Origin: Bacteroidales bacterium UBA1205 | Lineage (GTDB): Bacteria > Bacteroidota > Bacteroidia > Bacteroidales > WCHB1-69 | Length of the DNA stretch: 39,916 nt | Direction: 5' to 3' | NCBI GenBank assembly: GCA_002309615.1 | Contig: DBXT01000029.1 | Coordinates: forward strand, 1-39,916 | Shown: positions 1 to 5,689 of the stretch, in pieces | How positions within the stretch are numbered: the first letter of the stretch is position 1 | Layout of the letters: each line of letters starts with the position of its first letter | Position numbers and translations under genes: made by a program | Notes under the pieces: generated by a model | What the model was told of the DNA's origin: nothing | Database searches by the model: none | What the model saw: the letters and a program-made list of their open reading frames with translations, nothing else

Positions 1-26
1 TTTAATATTTTACTATTTTTTTATAT
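1..26. repeat. Left copy of 26-bp direct repeat
   Basis: Positions 1-26 are identical to 38036-38061. The copy at 38036 is the A/T-rich UP element of promoter P4, and the sequence to the right of position 26 is phage DNA. Joining 38035 to 1 therefore gives a seamless P4 upstream region. This is what a circular or terminally redundant 38,035-bp phage genome would show. The repeat may extend left of the window, where it cannot be seen. Confidence 0.8.
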
Positions 27-38
27 CCGTGTTATTTG

Positions 39-108
39 CCCCTGTATGCCCCTTTGGGGTTTAGCCATATATTTTATAGCCTATATACCTTAAAGGGGCT
101 GTATGGGG
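39..108. repeat. Interrupted dyad near phage end
   Basis: Arms 39-55 and 92-108 pair in two blocks: GCCCCTTT with AAAGGGGC (8 bp) and CCCC with GGGG (4 bp). The five bases between the blocks, TGTAT in both arms, do not pair. The 36-bp centre is AT-rich. It lies between the last small gene and the upstream edge of promoter P4 on the circular map. It could be a 3'-end RNA structure, a replication or packaging site, or neither. No U-tract follows on either strand, so a simple intrinsic terminator is unlikely. Confidence 0.45.
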
Positions 109-121
109 TTGTAAACGTGTT

Positions 122-289
122 TTATGATATATTCTGTAAGATGCAATCCACATATACTTTTTCCATACCGTCTAATTTCAGCACCACGCCCTCGCACCCC
201 TGCGTTACGCTTATGTATCTGTTATAATAATCGATTATAACCGCCTCATTTGTTGCCCTGCTTATGATTGCAAATTTACTCCTACCCAT
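122..289 (-). CDS. Small protein of unknown function (55 aa)
   Basis: This is the last gene of the P1 operon. The start is the ATG at 289, beginning MGRSKF. An AGGAGG sits 7 nt upstream and overlaps the stop of the preceding gene, whereas upstream in-frame ATGs have no such site. The sequence predicts a compact mixed alpha/beta protein (AIISRATNEAVIID, then VVLKLDG) without membrane segment, Cys pairs or a recognised motif. Small proteins behind a dedicated strong promoter in lytic phages are often host-takeover factors, but nothing here identifies a target. Confidence 0.7.
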   Translation of the reverse strand: MGRSKFAIISRATNEAVIIDYYNRYISVTQGCEGVVLKLDGMEKVYVDCILQNIS

Positions 290-293
290 TTTC

Positions 294-476
294 TTACCTC
301 CTATACAATTCCTGTGCCGTTGGTCTGTAATCATTACATATTATCCCATCGGGGCAGGAAAGTGTTACCGTACCGCTTTTATGGATAACCATTTTGGTTG
401 CTTCAAGGCGTTTCGCCCATCTGTGTAATGCTATCTTATATTCTACCGAGTGCCTGCCAAATTCTGTAATGTTCAT
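294..476 (-). CDS. Small basic protein of unknown function (60 aa)
   Basis: The second-last gene of the P1 operon starts at ATG 476 after GGGAGG with a 4-nt spacer. The N-terminal half is rich in Arg, Lys and His (EYKIALHRWAKRLEATK). The C-terminal half has two cysteines in a strand-turn context (TLSCPDGIICNDY). No family is recognised. It is followed within 5 nt by the next gene, so the two are probably co-translated. Confidence 0.7.
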   Translation of the reverse strand: MNITEFGRHSVEYKIALHRWAKRLEATKMVIHKSGTVTLSCPDGIICNDYRPTAQELYRR

Positions 477-521
477 TTTATCCTCCCTTGGTGTTTTAAG
501 TGTTATCGCCTCACTGGGTTA

Positions 522-767
522 TTATTCAACTGTTATTTTTAAGCATCCTACCCCACCGTATGTACCGTGTGAGTAAAAGCTACCAAGTACCTGCTCTGCT
601 TCTTCATCGGCAGGCTCGATTTCAAAATATATGCACCTGTCGCATTCATCTTTGTAATATTCCTCTGTGTAGGGCTTTTCAATTATGCTTATTATCCTTT
701 CTCTTGCTCCGTGAAAATGGATAATGTCGTTTACCTTAAGTTCATCGTATCTCTTAACCTGTGCCAT
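522..767 (-). CDS. Small acidic protein of unknown function (81 aa)
   Basis: I prefer the ATG at 767 (MAQVKRYDELKVND) because its upstream context, AGGATGAACATT followed by ATGGCA, is the same as that before the gene at 22090, where only this start has good spacing. An alternative start at 788 also has a GGAGG. The N-terminus (YDELKVNDIIHFHGA) reads like a small beta-barrel that binds a ligand or nucleic acid. The middle has an acidic stretch with the CDRC pair. The C-terminus is Gly-rich (SHGTYGGVGCLKI). Function unknown. Confidence 0.7.
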   Translation of the reverse strand: MAQVKRYDELKVNDIIHFHGARERIISIIEKPYTEEYYKDECDRCIYFEIEPADEEAEQVLGSFYSHGTYGGVGCLKITVE

Positions 768-812
768 AATGTTCATCCTCTCTACCATCGTAACCTCCGT
801 GGTGGGATTTAC

Positions 813-980
813 TTATCGTCTAACTTCCTTTTTCTGATATCCGAGGTTGTTTGCCTTGCAATATTCTTTACAAAGTGCTTCTTCATTCTGTAAGAAGTAT
901 CCGTATGCGTTTCCTTTGCTGTCCTTGGGGTTTCCCAATAAATCAGTTACTACAAAAATTATTGTTGTGTTGTTCTTCAT
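813..980 (-). CDS. First small protein of the P1 operon (55 aa)
   Basis: This ORF starts at ATG 980 with AAGGAGG 7 nt upstream and is the first gene downstream of P1. The protein begins MKNNTTIIFVVTDLLGNPKD: a hydrophobic strand followed by a polar helix with two cysteines (LCKEYCKANN) and a basic tail. It has the same position, behind a near-identical promoter leader, as the genes at 22266 and 33346. No function recognised. Confidence 0.7.
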   Translation of the reverse strand: MKNNTTIIFVVTDLLGNPKDSKGNAYGYFLQNEEALCKEYCKANNLGYQKKEVRR

Positions 981-1034
981 ATCCTTACCTCCTTGGTGTA
1001 CCGCCGTGCGGTTCGTTTGTTATCTTGTAAGTAT

Positions 1035-1063
1035 ATATTAACATCTCCCCTGCTATATGTCAA
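1035..1063 (-). promoter_or_regulatory. Promoter P1
   Basis: The -35 TTGACA is at 1063-1058, then a 17-bp spacer, then -10 TAATAT at 1040-1035 preceded by TGT (extended -10). An A/T-rich UP-like stretch lies upstream. The sequence downstream of the -10 (TATACTTACAA) is shared with P2 and P3. A small ACCGC/GCGGT hairpin lies in the leader. It would drive the four small genes down to 122. Confidence 0.85.
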
Positions 1064-1094
1064 CACATTTTTTAATTTTTTTTATATTTTTTTT

Positions 1095-1132
1095 CAAAAA
1101 AAAGAGAAGCACCCATTTTTAGGCACTTCTCT
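1095..1132 (-). terminator. Intrinsic terminator of the late operon
   Basis: On the minus strand an 11-bp stem (arms 1132-1122 and 1113-1103, two G.U pairs) is followed by a run of U. It begins 6 nt after the stop of the gene at 1138 and directly precedes P1, so it separates the post-lysis genes from the P1 operon. Confidence 0.85.
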
Positions 1133-1137
1133 GTAAG

Positions 1138-1464
1138 TTATAAGCTATTCAATTTTCGCATAACGCTTTCATAAAGTTTAGGATTGATATATGCCAGTGT
1201 AGATATTAAATCATCAATAACTGGGTAAGCCTTATCCATTCCGATTTCTTTTACCTTTTGGGAAAAATCGGTATTGCTATAATAGTCTTCATCTATTATC
1301 GCAGGCGCATACGAATACGATGGTATCGGCTCTTCCACATCTGACGGATACAAAAAGTGCTTAATCGTTAGATATGAGGCTAATTTTATGCACGTATTCG
1401 CATCGGGTTTACGCTCCCCTTGACATTCCGCTATCGCTTCGATTAAGTCTTTTTCACTAATCAT
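1138..1464 (-). CDS. Last gene of post-lysis cassette, unknown (108 aa)
   Basis: The last gene before the late terminator. It begins 2 nt after the stop of its neighbour with no clear ribosome site, so translation is probably coupled. The protein looks mostly helical, with an N-terminal helix (MISEKDLIEAIAECQG), a Pro/Tyr/Ser linker near residues 40-60 (EEPIPSYSYAPAI) and a C-terminal helical part. Such a linker between two helical parts suits a virion-associated or scaffold-like role, but I recognise no family. It ends 6 nt before the terminator. Confidence 0.7.
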   Translation of the reverse strand: MISEKDLIEAIAECQGERKPDANTCIKLASYLTIKHFLYPSDVEEPIPSYSYAPAIIDEDYYSNTDFSQKVKEIGMDKAYPVIDDLISTLAYINPKLYESVMRKLNSL

Positions 1465-1465
1465 A

Positions 1466-1828
1466 TTACATACTTTCCATCTTCTTTATAAAACGCTCAA
1501 ATTCCATCCGTGTACGTTCATCGGGTGCATCGTGCATCATATCACGTAATTCGTGTATCATACTGTCGCTATCCATCGCATAATCGGATGAATAACGCCC
1601 ACGTGCATCACGCCTTGCATTTCTGCCCCTTGCACTGGAATATCTCGGCATTCTGCCATCGGCATACATATACGACTCGCCACCCATTTCATCGCCTTTT
1701 AAAAGGTTCTTTTTGGCGTGTGCGAGCATATCCACGTATTGCATATCAGCCATCGTAAGCTTGCCTTTATCGGCTTTGCGCTCCATTTCTTCCAGTTCAT
1801 CACAGATATAATCAATCAGTTTATCCAT
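1466..1828 (-). CDS. Helical protein with Arg/Tyr/Ser-rich linker (120 aa)
   Basis: The start at 1828 has AAGGAGG 8 nt upstream. Residues 1-50 form a charged amphipathic helical region (MDKLIDYICDELEEMERKAD). Residues 55-85 are a low-complexity stretch rich in Arg, Ser, Tyr and Gly (YSSARGRNARRDARGRYSSD). The rest is again helical and acidic/basic (HELRDMMHDAPDERTRME). From memory, proteins of this type sit beside the small NPLY and jelly-roll-like proteins in Clostridia gut phages, but I know of no assigned function. The basic linker could bind nucleic acid. Confidence 0.75.
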   Translation of the reverse strand: MDKLIDYICDELEEMERKADKGKLTMADMQYVDMLAHAKKNLLKGDEMGGESYMYADGRMPRYSSARGRNARRDARGRYSSDYAMDSDSMIHELRDMMHDAPDERTRMEFERFIKKMESM

Positions 1829-1841
1829 CTGTGCGCCCTCC

Positions 1842-2321
1842 TTAAGCTATTCTTGCAACTGTAACATTGGCATTCTGAACAAGTATCGCAGGGGCAGGTG
1901 TGGTAGCATCTGCGCCCTCGGATGTATTCTCTACAGATACATTAAAGCAACATCCTTTAGGTACGTTGATAATCGCCGTACTGGTTACGTTGAAAAAGTT
2001 TTCCTGCGTAGGTGGATTGGTAGCCGTATCCGCAGGGGTTACGATTGCCCTGCTTGTTAAGATAGGTTCGCCATCAAGGGCAAGTGCCACACTTATTGGC
2101 GCAGGTGCTGTACCGCCATCGGGGATTGCGATATTGCCGTTAAAATTAACGCTATACCTTGCAAAACAAGCACTCGGACAGTTCACAATGCCACGGAGAG
2201 TAATAATGCCACTACCGTTTCTGTGGTATACATATCCCTTATTGCATCCGATGCTTGTATTCAAGGTCACAACTTGATTAGGAAGCACTGTTTGCACTTC
2301 GTTTTTAACATACTCTGCCAT
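1842..2321 (-). CDS. Jelly-roll-like (BclA/TNF-type) surface protein candidate
   Basis: The ATG at 2321 is 7 nt downstream of AAGGAGG; the in-frame GTG at 2327 touches the ribosome site and is less likely. The 159-aa product is almost entirely beta-strand prone: alternating hydrophobic residues, Asn/Thr/Gly/Ala-rich loops, and strands such as GIITLRGIVNCPSACFARYS and FNVTSTAIINVPKGCCFNVS. It has no signal peptide or membrane segment. The pattern resembles the trimeric C-terminal domains of BclA-like and TNF-like proteins that decorate virions or spores, but this is fold-level inference. It lies between the Gly-rich membrane protein gene and the helical linker protein gene. Confidence 0.6.
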   Translation of the reverse strand: MAEYVKNEVQTVLPNQVVTLNTSIGCNKGYVYHRNGSGIITLRGIVNCPSACFARYSVNFNGNIAIPDGGTAPAPISVALALDGEPILTSRAIVTPADTATNPPTQENFFNVTSTAIINVPKGCCFNVSVENTSEGADATTPAPAILVQNANVTVARIA

Positions 2322-2333
2322 TGTCACACCTCC

Positions 2334-3161
2334 TTAAAAAGAGCCGTTGCATCCGCATCCGCACCCTGCATTCTGATTGCAGGAAAATATCGGGGTCTGT
2401 CCGTATACAGGCATAGCAGGGATAGGGCAAGAACGAAGTTCCTGCACAAGCTGATTAGCCGTTGTCGCATCGCTCTGACGAAGTAATGCGGTCTGTACAT
2501 CCTGTGAAGCCTGCCCTCTTGCATACATAAGTTCCGAGCGAAGCTGTGCGATGGTATCATTCTTTGCATCCAGTTCAAGGTTGCAAAGCTTATCAAGGAT
2601 AGCCTGTGTACCACGTGTCTGCGACTCGATGATATCCCTTGTGTTATTTGCATCAGCAAAGCGTGTAGCGTTGCCCTCATTCTGTACGATATTCTGTGTC
2701 TGACAAGTAGCAAGGCGGTTATCACAGCAACACTGTGCAAGCTGTCCCTCTAAGTTACTAAAGCCCTGTGCCATAGCGGTCTGACTTGCAAAAGCGGTCT
2801 GCATATCTGCCATCTGTCTTGCATTAGCACCCTGCTCGATACCTGCAAAGCCGTTGCAAAGCTGTGTAGAAATGCCGTTGATGCTATCACGGATTGATGT
2901 TATGCCATCATTAAGCATAGCATTCTGAAATCCTGCATTCGTATTAGCGTTGATGCCTGCCTGTCCGTTAAGAAGCCAAGGAAATTCATACATTCCACCA
3001 AAGCCTCCTCCAAAACCGTTGCCCCATCCGAAGCCGTTACCGCCAACGAGTAAAAACAACAGTATCAGCCACCATCCATCGCCACCGAAGCCGTTACCGA
3101 AGTTACCGCCACCGTAAGCAGGTGCTACAGGCATTACCATATTTTCATCAGTTAGTGCCAT
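2334..3161 (-). CDS. Gly/Phe-rich membrane protein with Cys-rich tail
   Basis: A 275-aa protein with an unusual layout. Residues about 15-60 are Gly/Asn/Phe/Trp-rich and surround a short hydrophobic segment (WWLILLFLLVG). Residues about 75-245 are a Gln/Ala/Asn-rich helical region likely to form a coiled coil. It contains a CCC triplet and ends with a Cys/Gly cluster (CGCGC near the C-terminus). The start at 3161 follows AGGAGG. A 136-bp gap with a palindrome precedes it. Similar Gly-rich proteins occur in Lachnospiraceae phages as far as I recall, without known function. Membrane association, oligomerisation and metal or disulfide bonding are inferences. Confidence 0.75.
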   Translation of the reverse strand: MALTDENMVMPVAPAYGGGNFGNGFGGDGWWLILLFLLVGGNGFGWGNGFGGGFGGMYEFPWLLNGQAGINANTNAGFQNAMLNDGITSIRDSINGISTQLCNGFAGIEQGANARQMADMQTAFASQTAMAQGFSNLEGQLAQCCCDNRLATCQTQNIVQNEGNATRFADANNTRDIIESQTRGTQAILDKLCNLELDAKNDTIAQLRSELMYARGQASQDVQTALLRQSDATTANQLVQELRSCPIPAMPVYGQTPIFSCNQNAGCGCGCNGSF

Positions 3162-3223
3162 TTTCTTTTCCTCCTATAATTTTTTTAGGTTAGGGGCTAC
3201 CCTCTATGCGGATAGTCCGTTTA

Positions 3224-3246
3224 TTAAGGTGTGCGCACACTCTTAA
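3224..3246. promoter_or_regulatory. Perfect 12-bp palindrome, extended inverted repeat
   Basis: GTGTGCGCACAC at 3229-3240 is perfectly self-complementary. It is flanked by TTAAG and CTTAA, giving a nearly perfect 23-bp inverted repeat with one unpaired base. It lies in the 136-bp gap upstream of the Gly-rich protein gene. A TTGATA hexamer sits about 40 bp upstream on the minus strand but has no good -10 at 17 bp. The lack of a loop argues for a DNA operator rather than an RNA hairpin. Confidence 0.5.
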
Positions 3247-3297
3247 TATCTTGTGATTTTTTATCAATATCTAAAGATTTTCTTCACGATTGCAAAG

Positions 3298-3492
3298 TTA
3301 AATTCCAAACATACCTTTTATCTGATTAGCCATTTTTACGGCATTATCGTACTGGGCTTGTGATACCTTACCCGAATTTAAAAGGCTTTGTACCTGCTCC
3401 TGTGGGTTGCCCTTATAATTCTGCTTAAATTGGTTAAAAGCCTTGATAAAATTATTACGCTGTGGGTTCATCGTGCTATACAAGGGGTTCAT
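3298..3492 (-). CDS. Small NPLYSTMNPQ-type helical protein (64 aa)
   Basis: The start ATG overlaps the stop of the preceding gene (ATGA), indicating translational coupling. The sequence has an N-terminal Asn-Pro-rich segment, a helix (FIKAFNQFKQNYKGNP) and a motif like QEQVQSLLNSGKVSQAQYD that ends in a Met/Gln/Gly tail. I recall similar short proteins as frequent neighbours of tail or decoration genes in gut Firmicutes phages. They are assumed to be virion or assembly components; the role is unproven. Confidence 0.7.
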   Translation of the reverse strand: MNPLYSTMNPQRNNFIKAFNQFKQNYKGNPQEQVQSLLNSGKVSQAQYDNAVKMANQIKGMFGI

Positions 3493-3851
3493 ACTTTCAT
3501 TTCCTCCCTTACCATATCTATTATTTCGCCCTTTAAGGCGGTTAAATCATCCTTGGTGGCATATTCTACCACTGGGGTATTTGAGGGGGCTTGTAGGGGC
3601 GTATTCGGCGTTTCAGCCTCACGTATGGTATAGTCCAATACTTTCATACTAGGCATACCGCTTGCATCTGCTGATTTAAGGTAAATGGTCTGCGCCTCGC
3701 TATCCCATAGCTGTACCGTATTATTCGGTGCGACTAAATAAGACTTTGCGCCTGCCATTCCCTGCACCCATATAAGGCTATTATTCTGCTGATTTGATAT
3801 ACTGGGTGCTTGTGCGCCGTAATAGTTTACTGGATACTGACCGTAAATCAT
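3489..3851 (-). CDS. Post-lysis structural-type protein (120 aa)
   Basis: The start at 3851 (MIYGQYPVNYYG) has AAGGAGG with good spacing; an upstream Met at 3875 lies inside the preceding gene and has none. The N-terminal 30 residues are Tyr/Gln/Asn/Pro-rich. Next comes a beta-rich stretch (IWVQGMAGAKSYLVAPNNT, then VQLWDSEAQTIYLKS). The C-terminus is a charged helix (DDLTALKGEIIDMVREEMK) suited to oligomerisation. The family is probably phage-specific and I cannot name it. It is coupled to the 64-aa gene downstream. Confidence 0.7.
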   Translation of the reverse strand: MIYGQYPVNYYGAQAPSISNQQNNSLIWVQGMAGAKSYLVAPNNTVQLWDSEAQTIYLKSADASGMPSMKVLDYTIREAETPNTPLQAPSNTPVVEYATKDDLTALKGEIIDMVREEMKV

Positions 3852-3852
3852 T

Positions 3853-4233
3853 TTATTCCTCCTTTTCCCAAACATAGGCTATAACTTCATCGCCACAATC
3901 CCACGTATCGTAATAGTCACCATCTTTGATACATACCACGTGTACGCCTGTACCTGCCACGTAAGTACCTTTCGGGTGGTCTTTTGCAAAATCATACACG
4001 GTATAACAATCGGGGCAATCTGTGGGGATATCCATACGTTTAAAACCATTCTGCCGTAATACGGATGCTATAACATTGTTTGCGTTTGGCATATCGCCCA
4101 TCGCCATACCGTTTATGGCTAACTTTATATATGCCGTAGACCACGATATATCTAACGCTTTAGATAATGCCCTTACAGCACAATCGCCCACCTTACGCAT
4201 AGAGGCAGGGTTAGGATTGTAAGTGATAAACAT
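3853..4233 (-). CDS. Papain-like cysteine protease candidate
   Basis: A 126-aa protein. The start at 4233 (MFITYNPNPAS) has GGAGGAA 6-8 nt upstream, while the longer version lacks a site. The pattern D17-C18-A-V-R-A, then GVH98VVCI, then YYD109TWDCGDE gives a plausible Cys-His-Asp arrangement in the order of papain-like or C39-like peptidases. This assignment comes from motif order only. It lies among post-lysis genes and may cleave a virion or host-surface protein; an inactive structural relative is also possible. It overlaps the small gene upstream by 23 nt. Confidence 0.6.
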   Translation of the reverse strand: MFITYNPNPASMRKVGDCAVRALSKALDISWSTAYIKLAINGMAMGDMPNANNVIASVLRQNGFKRMDIPTDCPDCYTVYDFAKDHPKGTYVAGTGVHVVCIKDGDYYDTWDCGDEVIAYVWEKEE

Positions 4234-4387
4234 AGGTATCTTCCTCCAGTGATTTAACATACTCTTCAAGCCCATTAAGCCCGAAATTCTTTTGCATATC
4301 GTTTGCTGTACGTGTCGCCTCGTATGCGCTATATCCGCAACGCTGTAAACGCTGTATGTAATTGTTTAATCTGTCTGAAATATCCAT
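4211..4387 (-). CDS. Small helical protein of unknown function (58 aa)
   Basis: First gene after the terminator at 4451-4475. It begins MDISDRLNNYIQRLQRCGYS and reads as a helical, charged peptide with a repeated YxxxLQ-type pattern. It has no clear ribosome site. A possible promoter (TTGCAT, 17 bp, TACATT) lies upstream but is weak. The gene overlaps the protease candidate by 23 nt, and the GGAGG for that gene lies within it. Coding status is likely but not certain. Confidence 0.5.
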   Translation of the reverse strand: MDISDRLNNYIQRLQRCGYSAYEATRTANDMQKNFGLNGLEEYVKSLEEDTYVYHLQS

Positions 4388-4450
4388 ACTTTGATGATAC
4401 AGAATTTAAGACCGTTGGAAAATGTAAGAAAACTGAAATTTTTATGCAAT

Positions 4451-4475
4451 AAAAAAAGGTAGCCGTAAGCTACCT
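4451..4475 (-). terminator. Intrinsic terminator after the lysis module
   Basis: On the minus strand AGGTAGC and GCTACCT (arms 4475-4469 and 4463-4457) form a 7-bp stem with a 5-nt loop, followed by seven U. The stop codon of the sigma-like gene forms part of the stem. It would end the lysis transcript unless read through or antiterminated. Confidence 0.85.
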
Positions 4476-4682
4476 AAAAATGATATTTTCGCATCGGTAA
4501 ACGATGTTATATATTGTTCGTACTGCAAAGCCAGTTGCCTCGGCTATTTGCTCAAAGGTTAAGCCATCCAGTAACCGCATCCGCATTACTTCCCTATCCC
4601 TTGCGGAATGTTTACCCACAATGCGTTGATTTATCGCCGTTTCAATTTCGGCGTATGTTAAATCGGGTATTGTATGCTTCAT
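4470..4682 (-). CDS. Sigma-70 region-4-like HTH protein
   Basis: A 70-aa protein. The start at 4682 (MKHTIPDLTYAEIE) overlaps the stop of the preceding gene (ATGA). Residues about 25-66 read as a helix-turn-helix of the sigma-70 region 4 or response-regulator type: SARDREVMRMRLLDGLTFEQ, then IAEATGFAVRTIYNIVYRCE. Region 2 is absent, so it is not a full sigma factor. It may bind a promoter or the host core RNA polymerase to switch late transcription. Its place at the end of the lysis module, just before a terminator, fits a late regulator (inference). Confidence 0.65.
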   Translation of the reverse strand: MKHTIPDLTYAEIETAINQRIVGKHSARDREVMRMRLLDGLTFEQIAEATGFAVRTIYNIVYRCENIIFR

Positions 4683-4789
4683 TTCTTTACACGCCCTGTG
4701 CCGTGGCAGGTAGGGCACTTTTTATAGCCTGTTTTGCCACCAGTTTTACGCCTGCGGTATTTAGTTACCGTCTGTCTTGCTTTCGCCAT
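4679..4789 (-). CDS. 36-aa mini zinc-finger protein
   Basis: A very short gene starting at ATG 4789. The N-terminus is highly basic (QTVTKYRRRKTGGKTGYKK) and the C-terminus carries CPTCHGTGRVKK, a DnaJ-type CxxCxGxG half zinc-finger. A single half motif implies dimer formation or zinc sharing with a partner. Such mini-proteins are common between holin and late genes of Firmicutes phages; no role is established to my knowledge. It overlaps the membrane protein gene by 29 nt and couples to the sigma-like gene. Confidence 0.7.
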   Translation of the reverse strand: MAKARQTVTKYRRRKTGGKTGYKKCPTCHGTGRVKK

Positions 4790-5021
4790 AATTTACGCTC
4801 CCAGTACCGTTAAATATCACGTTGCTACCATCTTCCCACTTTGCCTCTTGGTCGATTTCTACCACATCCTCAAACTGACTCTCATATATCAGCCATCCTA
4901 CGTTAGTACCTACCAAAAGTACCACCAAAATAACACACAGTATCCATAACCTGCGGTTGGTCTTATTCGTTAACATTGTAAGCGCATCGTATGCGTAATA
5001 AGGTATCGTCTTATCTTCCAT
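4761..5021 (-). CDS. Single-span membrane protein near the holin
   Basis: An 86-aa protein. I chose the ATG at 5021 over the in-frame TTG at 5036 because neither has a clear ribosome site and ATG is stronger. Residues about 27-47 form one transmembrane helix (LWILCVILVVLLVGTNVGWL), preceded by basic residues (KTNRR) and followed by an acidic, Asn/Gly-rich segment. The topology suggests a cytoplasmic N-terminus with an exposed C-terminus. Position after the holin suggests a lysis accessory role, but no spanin-like motif is visible. Confidence 0.7.
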   Translation of the reverse strand: MEDKTIPYYAYDALTMLTNKTNRRLWILCVILVVLLVGTNVGWLIYESQFEDVVEIDQEAKWEDGSNVIFNGTGSVNYGESKTDGN

Positions 5022-5035
5022 AGTCTTTATATGCA

Positions 5036-5065
5036 AACAGCCTGCACGGATGCAAGCTGTTTTTT
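5036..5065 (+). terminator. Plus-strand-oriented terminator-like hairpin
   Basis: AACAGCCTGCA and TGCAAGCTGTT (arms 5036-5046 and 5051-5061) make an 11-bp stem with a CGGA loop, one G.T pair and six T on the plus strand. No plus-strand gene precedes it. On the minus strand it lies in the leader of the membrane protein gene and has only three U after it. It may stop antisense transcription or form a structure near the start codon. Confidence 0.5.
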
Positions 5066-5131
5066 GGGGATTGAAAAATGAACATTATACAAACATTTAG
5101 GGGGTATTCATCGTGCTTATAATATCACGTG

Positions 5132-5344
5132 TTACTTATCTTTGTCAAGCTTGCGGATATAGCTGATATTCGATATGCCTAAAATAGCACCAAGAAAACA
5201 GTTTACCGCTACTATTGTTGCGCTGATTTCGTTTCCATAAGGCAAACCCCATATCTGAAAGATGGTTCTTACCAGTACCGCTAAAGCAGGCAAAAACAGC
5301 ATCGCTAACCATTTCAATACATCGTATAATCTGTTAGGTATCAT
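5132..5344 (-). CDS. Holin (r1t-like family)
   Basis: A 70-aa small membrane protein. The start at 5344 (MIPNRLYDVLKWLAM) has GGGAGG 4 nt upstream; the longer version starts inside the previous gene. Two hydrophobic segments, about residues 8-29 (VLKWLAMLFLPALAVLVRTI) and 40-60 (SATIVAVNCFLGAILGISNI), are separated by a short IWGLPYG turn, and the tail is charged (RKLDKDK). This matches the LPAL...WGLPYG pattern of r1t-type phage holins. It would form the membrane hole that releases the endolysin encoded three genes upstream. Confidence 0.85.
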   Translation of the reverse strand: MIPNRLYDVLKWLAMLFLPALAVLVRTIFQIWGLPYGNEISATIVAVNCFLGAILGISNISYIRKLDKDK

Positions 5345-5679
5345 TTTGCGCCTCCCATTGTTATAAAAATGTGGCAAATTATGCCAATTACACCAGTACC
5401 TACCGCACCGCCTATGGCTGATACCATAGCCGTTTTAAAAGTACCCCACGTTTTACGTGGTGCTTCTTTTAAGGTTTCCACTGACTCGGTAAGCGTATCA
5501 ATTTTGGTATCCATTGTACGCTGATTAAACGCCATTTCGTGTACCGACTCGGCTAAAGATTTCAAATCTTTTGAGGCTTCTTCAATTCTCATAAGCCTAC
5601 CTCCGTATTCGGTTAAGCAGATTTCGTGTTTTTCAAGTTTTTCCCGTATCAGTTCTACGGTATGCTCATCTATCGGCAT
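5341..5679 (-). CDS. XhlA-like membrane-anchored coiled-coil protein
   Basis: A 112-aa protein with a long amphipathic helix (about residues 5-75, heptads such as LIREKLEKHEICLTEYGGRL) and a single C-terminal transmembrane segment (AMVSAIGGAVGTGVIGIICH). This layout matches XhlA-type hemolysin/holin-associated proteins, which help the holin assemble at the membrane. It lies directly upstream of the holin and overlaps it by 4 nt. A ribosome site (GAGG) precedes ATG 5679. Confidence 0.75.
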   Translation of the reverse strand: MPIDEHTVELIREKLEKHEICLTEYGGRLMRIEEASKDLKSLAESVHEMAFNQRTMDTKIDTLTESVETLKEAPRKTWGTFKTAMVSAIGGAVGTGVIGIICHIFITMGGAK

Positions 5680-5689
5680 TTGTTTGCCC

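Noticed and set aside
5070..5125. Promoter with TATAAT upstream of the lysis membrane protein
   Set aside because: A perfect TATAAT is present on the minus strand but no acceptable -35 at 16-18 bp; the extended -10 G is displaced.
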